NCBI GenBank assembly: GCA_046153945.1
Contig: JBJXFF010000136.1
Span: 1 to 64,000, forward strand
From: SXOA01 sp046153945
GTDB taxonomy: Bacteria > Planctomycetota > Planctomycetia > Pirellulales > Pirellulaceae
Length of the DNA: 64,000 bases
Reading direction: 5' to 3'
Both the position numbers and the translations under genes were made by a program. The notes beneath the pieces are model-generated. The model saw only the letters and a list, made by a program, of their open reading frames with translations, had not been told where the DNA came from and searched no databases. Every line of letters begins with the position of its first letter. The first letter of the stretch is position 1. This document shows positions 60,338 to 64,000 of this stretch, piece after piece.

Positions 60338-60420
60338 GGACGCCGTCAAAGTGCATTTGCCCTGGATTTTTCCAAGGTCGGAAAACTGCTTTTAGCTCGA
60401 GACGTGACTTAACAAAATTT

Positions 60421-61593
60421 ATGCCTAATCTTCCGGAAACCATTCTCCAATTCGGCACGGGGCGCTTTTTGCGAGCGTTCGTGGACCGGTTTGTGCAACA
60501 GGCGAACGACGAGGGGCAGGGGGTCGGCCGCGTGGTCGCCGTCCAGTCCACCGGCAGCGACCGGGCAGAACTCCTTGGGAACAAGGGAAAAGCCTATCAC
60601 GTTCTCGTCCGCGGCTATGAGGATGGGCAGCTTGTTGATCGCGTCGATGCCGTCAAATCGATCAGCCGCGGCTTGGTGGCGGCGACGGAGTGGCCGGAAG
60701 TATTGGAAGTCGCCCGCTCGCCGCAGCTCAAGTACATCGTCAGCAACACGACAGAGTCGGGTTACAAACTCGACCCGGCGGATACACTCCACTCCGCTCC
60801 GCCTGCATCGTTTCCCGCCAAGCTCGCCCGAGTCCTCTGGGCCCGCTATCAGGCGGAACAGCCGCCCGTGGTGATTTTGCCTTGCGAACTGATTGAGCGA
60901 AACGCGGAAAAGCTGCGGGACCTGGTGCGGCAGCAGATTCTGGCCTGGCAACTGCCGGTGACGTTTGAGCCGTGGGTGCGGGAGGAATGTATTTGGCTCA
61001 ATAACTTGGTGGACTGCATGGTGACGCGAGCACCCGCGGACCATCCGCTCACTAAGCAGGACCCGCTGCTGATACATGCCGAGCCCTACGCCCTCTGGGC
61101 CATTCAGAAGCCGCCGGTCCGCCGGGCGAGTGAGTCCGGCATTATCAATCTTGGCAACCGCTTTTTGGATCAGCCGATCAAGCTGTTCGATCATCCGGCC
61201 ATTCAGATAGTTGATGAACTAGCTCCTTTCTATCTGCGGAAGGTGCGAATGCTGAATGGCCTGCATACCGCGATGGTGGGGAAGTTCCTTGCACAAGGAC
61301 GCTTCAAGACGGTGCAGGAAATCCTGGCCGACAAGGAAGCGACGAAGTGGGTCCGCGGCCTGCTCTTTGAAGAGATCGTTCCGACGATCGCGCACCGCAT
61401 CAGTGGCGTGACGGAATTCGCCGACCAGACTTTCGATCGGCTGCGGAATCCGTTCCTGGCCCATCTGCTCAGCGATATCGCCGCGAACCATGAAGACAAA
61501 GTGAGAGTTCGCTTGGAGCCAACGTTTGAGGAGTACCAGAAGCTTTTCGGCAAAGCGCCGCCGCGGCTGTCGGAAGCAATGGGGAAGAATTAG
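60421..61593 (+). CDS. Mannitol-dehydrogenase family, tagaturonate-reductase-like
   Basis: A 390-residue NAD-dependent polyol dehydrogenase. The N-terminal Rossmann part is ILQFGTGRFLRAFVDRFVQQANDEG (the GxGxF fold) with VVAVQSTGSDRAELL; the C-terminal helical domain includes RKVRMLNGLHTAMVGKFLAQG, with the K..N..H residues expected for catalysis. The pattern NTTESGYKL and LPCELIERNAEKLRDL fit UxaB-type tagaturonate reductases. It would act in galacturonate/hexuronate use, but no other uronate gene is in the window. Confidence 0.85.
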   Translation: MPNLPETILQFGTGRFLRAFVDRFVQQANDEGQGVGRVVAVQSTGSDRAELLGNKGKAYHVLVRGYEDGQLVDRVDAVKSISRGLVAATEWPEVLEVARSPQLKYIVSNTTESGYKLDPADTLHSAPPASFPAKLARVLWARYQAEQPPVVILPCELIERNAEKLRDLVRQQILAWQLPVTFEPWVREECIWLNNLVDCMVTRAPADHPLTKQDPLLIHAEPYALWAIQKPPVRRASESGIINLGNRFLDQPIKLFDHPAIQIVDELAPFYLRKVRMLNGLHTAMVGKFLAQGRFKTVQEILADKEATKWVRGLLFEEIVPTIAHRISGVTEFADQTFDRLRNPFLAHLLSDIAANHEDKVRVRLEPTFEEYQKLFGKAPPRLSEAMGKN

Positions 61594-61604
61594 GAATTCA
61601 GAAT

Positions 61605-61704
61605 TCTCAAATCTCAAACAATTTCGAACGGGGAATCAAGAATTGAAAAACCCTACATTTCGATTTTCAACATTTCAGCACTCCCTATTGTTTGAGATTT
61701 GAGA
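61605..61704. repeat. 18-bp inverted repeat built of heptamers between convergent genes
   Basis: TCTCAAATCTCAAACAAT (61605-61622) and its perfect inverted copy at 61687-61704. The arms contain two TCTCAAA heptamers. The loop holds a further TTGAAAA/TTTTCAA pair. It separates the tagaturonate-reductase-like gene from the convergent DUF362 gene and could end both transcripts. Confidence 0.75.
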
Positions 61705-61727
61705 TTTCCAGTTTTTTCGCGCGGCTG

Positions 61728-62756
61728 CTAGGTGACCAGGACGCCTTTATGTTTCCTCAGCCGCTGCAAGTGCGGCTTGTCGAGAATCTGAAACGGCGAA
61801 GCGAGCGGCTGCCACTTTTCGCCGTGCTGCCTGATGAGCCGGTCGTCGATGGGGCCGAGGCGGCCGCCGGCGAGTTGCAGGTAGGGGACCTGCGTGGGGT
61901 CGAGGTCCATCAGGCGGCAGATGGTGGCGTCGACGGCGGCGGGGTTGGTGCCGATGACGATGAGGCCCATCGTTTTTTTGGTCCCCATGATGGGGCCGTC
62001 CCCTTCCATGCAGTCGATGCCATCCACGATGGCGATGGTCCGCGGCAGCGAGGCGTTGATGTCGAAGACCGTCTCCGGAATGCCGTTGTGGTGCAGCACG
62101 TTTTTCGGCCAGCCGTATTTGATGCCGGGAATCGTGCCGTAGAGATTCTTCATCGCCGCGGTGACGCCGACCCAGTGGTGCGTCTTCATTTTGGGGAGCG
62201 AGACGACGACGTCGGCTTCCGCCACGCCGCGAGGAAACCAGAATCCGGCGAGTTTACTGGCCTTGCCCCGATTTTCCACCCAGGCGACCTCTTGATAGTT
62301 GAGATCCGCGAACGGCAGCTTCGCCGAGTCGAGGGCTTCTCGCACCCCCGATTCCGCCAGGGCCATGTCGGTGTCGCGAACATGCCCCGGCGCTTCACCC
62401 ACGGTAACGCTGGCCCCCCAGCCGCGAAAGACCTCGGCCGCAGCCAGGATGATGGCGGGGTGCGTCGTCATGTGCGGAGCTTCTCGCGACGGCTCCACCA
62501 TGTTCGGCTTGAGGAGGACGTTCTTTCCTTTCAGTGTTTCGGGCGCGACTCCGCCGGCAATCAATCCGTCTCGAATCGTCTGCACCAGCGGCCCGCCATA
62601 GGTCTGGTTCTTCGCCACAAACACACTCGCCCGCTGCTTCAACCACTGCCGCACCGTTCGCGTCCCCACAATCCCAGTCGCGACCAGCCCCGCGCCGGCG
62701 AGGAGCGCGCGGCGGGAGATGCGGGCGGGTGGGACGGAAGAGAAGGGTTTGGTCAT
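61728..62756 (-). CDS. DUF362 protein, TAT-exported
   Basis: A 342-residue protein. Leader ISRRALLAGAGLVATGIVGTR is twin-arginine. The DUF362 body shows VLLKPNMVEPSREAPHMTTHPAII, VSLPKMKTHHWVGVTAAMKNLYGTIPG and the later AVDATICRLMDLDP. DUF362 proteins of this type often accompany iron-sulfur proteins and are of unknown function. On the minus strand it follows the cyclase-fold repeat gene (62789-63655) at 32 bases, across a heptamer tract. The operon continues upstream into trmB. Confidence 0.87.
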   Translation of the reverse strand: MTKPFSSVPPARISRRALLAGAGLVATGIVGTRTVRQWLKQRASVFVAKNQTYGGPLVQTIRDGLIAGGVAPETLKGKNVLLKPNMVEPSREAPHMTTHPAIILAAAEVFRGWGASVTVGEAPGHVRDTDMALAESGVREALDSAKLPFADLNYQEVAWVENRGKASKLAGFWFPRGVAEADVVVSLPKMKTHHWVGVTAAMKNLYGTIPGIKYGWPKNVLHHNGIPETVFDINASLPRTIAIVDGIDCMEGDGPIMGTKKTMGLIVIGTNPAAVDATICRLMDLDPTQVPYLQLAGGRLGPIDDRLIRQHGEKWQPLASPFQILDKPHLQRLRKHKGVLVT

Positions 62757-62782
62757 GGGGGGACAGGAGTAAGGGAGAGCTC

Positions 62783-62803
62783 CAGTACTTAATACTCAGT
62801 ACT
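62783..62803 (-). repeat. Three heptamers at the cyclase-fold/DUF362 junction
   Basis: CAGTACT, TAATACT, CAGTACT in register. On the minus strand the tract encodes the last residues (STEY) and the TAA of the upstream gene. A fourth junction in the window of this type. Confidence 0.7.
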
Positions 62804-63655
62804 GATGCCTTTCTGTGTTAGTATTTTTGGGCCGACGCGGGCCAACGCCAACAGCGCCAGCTTGTGCGGAGAATCGTCATGGGAGTGAACATGTTTTGCT
62901 GCTGCTTCCATCCATTGGGAGGCATCCGGCACTTTCACTTCATTAGCGGCCAGCCCCAACAGGCCCCAGGCCAGCGAAGCGGGAGTGGTCTCTTTCGACA
63001 ACGCATTCTTGAGCCACGCGACCGACTTAGCGATACGATTGCCCTGGTCCTGCTCACCCGTCAGCGCCAGGAGCGCAATGCCCGTCGGATGCACATGCGG
63101 TCGCAACATCTGGCCAAGGACCGTCGTATTGCCATAGTTACAGCCGCCGCTAGGAAGCTGCCGGTCGAGAAGCAGCAGAATCGCTTCGCGAGTCCGCGGA
63201 TCGTCAGTGCGGCCAGCAGCTTTCAGTGCCAGGATATGGAAGGCCGTCGGTTCAATCCAGGAATGGGTCCCCTCCGCCCACGACCAGCCAACGAGTTGGG
63301 TATTGTGCCCCATGTCGCTGGTCTGCTCCATTGCCTTGCCCTTGGCGTTCAATATCCAGTGCACGGCTCGCTCGATGTTGGCCGTATACGCTTTCCTGTC
63401 ATACGCTGCCCACGCCAGCACCGCCAAACTCGTCGGCCATTTGGGATCAGGTTCCTTTTCGCGAACCCCGACAGAGCCATCCGCGGATTGAATGCTTTTG
63501 AGGAATTCGCTCGCTCGCTTTGCGGATTCTTGCTTACCGTGTGCGATGAGTGTTAGGGCGGCAACGGCGGTCGGCTCTGTTGCGGGCGCAGCCTGGGGCA
63601 GATACCCAATCACCGGGTTCTTTTCGAGAGTCCCAATTACTTGGTCGAGCCACAT
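62789..63655 (-). CDS. Terpenoid-cyclase-fold repeat protein
   Basis: A 288-residue protein of alpha-alpha repeats like those of squalene cyclase/prenyltransferase families: EFLKSIQSADGSVGVREKEPDPKWPTSLAVLAW, AVHWILNAKG, then GHNTQLVGWSWAEGTHSWIEPTAFHILAL and LLLDRQLPSGGCNYGN. No catalytic DxDD motif is visible, so it is probably a binding or unknown-function member. No signal peptide is seen. It lies between trmB and DUF362 in an apparent operon. Confidence 0.78.
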   Translation of the reverse strand: MWLDQVIGTLEKNPVIGYLPQAAPATEPTAVAALTLIAHGKQESAKRASEFLKSIQSADGSVGVREKEPDPKWPTSLAVLAWAAYDRKAYTANIERAVHWILNAKGKAMEQTSDMGHNTQLVGWSWAEGTHSWIEPTAFHILALKAAGRTDDPRTREAILLLLDRQLPSGGCNYGNTTVLGQMLRPHVHPTGIALLALTGEQDQGNRIAKSVAWLKNALSKETTPASLAWGLLGLAANEVKVPDASQWMEAAAKHVHSHDDSPHKLALLALARVGPKILTQKGISTEY

Positions 63656-63706
63656 GAGTGCGTCATCCGGTTCTCACTACTCACCATTCACTTTCATCGT
63701 CCTCAA

Positions 63707-64000
63707 TTATCGTCCCGCATCAAACCTCGGGGGTGGTTGCGACTGGATAATTTCGGCGACTTGGGCGGCAGTGATGTTTGGCTTCGGCGTTCCTTGTCCC
63801 CGAAAGATCTGCAGCTTGTGCTGGCGGGCGTATATCTCCCGTCGGGTGCGGCCTTGAGGAGCGTCGGGCCAGGTTCCCTTCAGCTCTTCAAAATCAAAGA
63901 GTAGCGGAGCGACGCGGCGGATGTAATTCCAATATGCCCGATTGTCGGTTTGCAGGACGACCAAACCCTGCGGTGCTAGCGAGTGGTGGACCAGCGACAG
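63707..64000 (-). CDS. trmB: tRNA (guanine-46-N7)-methyltransferase, C-terminal part
   Basis: The C-terminal about 97 residues of a gene that enters from beyond the right edge. The visible peptide contains VLQTDNRAYWNYI, then LKGTWPDAPQGRTRREIYAR and KLQIFRGQGTPKP. The PWPDxPxGRTRREIYAR and TDN motifs are those of TrmB, which makes m7G46 in tRNA. It is followed 52 bases later by the cyclase-fold gene on the same strand. No in-frame stop lies between 63707 and the window edge. Confidence 0.82.
   Translation of the reverse strand: MSLVHHSLAPQGLVVLQTDNRAYWNYIRRVAPLLFDFEELKGTWPDAPQGRTRREIYARQHKLQIFRGQGTPKPNITAAQVAEIIQSQPPPRFDAGR

Overview
The window reads as chromosomal DNA of a planctomycete (Planctomycetota, Pirellulales/Gemmatales type). 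The support is the family mix: two DUF1501 proteins with twin-arginine leaders, a DUF1559 prepilin-like protein followed by a small lipoprotein, a CRTAC1/ASPIC-UnbV lipoprotein, PQQ-type propeller, WD40, leucine-rich, ankyrin and TPR secreted proteins, a BshB1-type deacetylase and a DUF362 protein. Base composition is GC-rich. Many genes lack a clear Shine-Dalgarno and have a TANAAT-like box a short way upstream. I saw no rRNA, tRNA or CRISPR array.

Layout. 1-5.1 kb: C-terminus of an IS4-type transposase, small proteins (DUF1579-like, SMI1/KNR4, DUF1801), ribBA, a secreted STN/secretin-like protein and a 2-hydroxyacid dehydrogenase. 5.2-9.3 kb: a large M16 protease, a DUF433 antitoxin-like gene with a small membrane protein, and a BshB1-like deacetylase. 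9.6-12.3 kb: an alpha-oxoamine synthase and a ceramide-glucosyltransferase-like GT, probably a former tight operon now split by an 86-bp palindromic MITE with an 11-bp target duplication. 12.3-16.1 kb: an acyltransferase carrying inserted ankyrin repeats, bracketed by 43-bp direct repeats, then an ECF sigma / small membrane protein / signal peptidase I / small membrane protein operon on the minus strand. 16.3-25 kb: housekeeping and secreted genes (RibD-C, PQQ propeller, lipid kinase, LRR protein, cysK). 25-38 kb: CRTAC1, DUF1559, lipoprotein, an 840-residue TPR protein, MoaD/ThiS, clpB, WD40 and a LolD-type ATPase.

38.1-43.1 kb is the most interesting block. It holds a PAS histidine kinase whose PAS domain resembles the haem domain of FixL (conserved proximal His and distal Arg), an NtrC-type sigma-54 activator, two paralogous cytochrome c'-like proteins, a universal stress protein and a hemerythrin-like protein. 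A sigma-54 -24/-12 promoter (GG-N10-GC) precedes the stress-protein operon. I infer an oxygen/NO/redox-responsive two-component system driving a haem/di-iron protein module.

43.1-48.1 kb: an HlyD-type adaptor, a YbgC-like thioesterase, a prenyltransferase-repeat protein, a LolD ATPase and a DUF1501 protein. The junctions thioesterase/prenyltransferase/ATPase are built from tandem heptanucleotide tracts. 48.1-49.1 kb is a repeat-rich non-coding island. 49.1-64 kb: ankyrin lipoprotein, HNH endonuclease pair, SGNH hydrolase, DUF1501, a RAYT (REP-associated transposase) with its own REP hairpins, a conserved protein of unknown function, an amidohydrolase, tagaturonate-reductase-like dehydrogenase, DUF362, a second cyclase-fold repeat protein, and the end of trmB.

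The window is rich in dispersed palindromes: at least five unrelated families, most between convergent genes. All functional assignments come from reading motifs; no database search was run.
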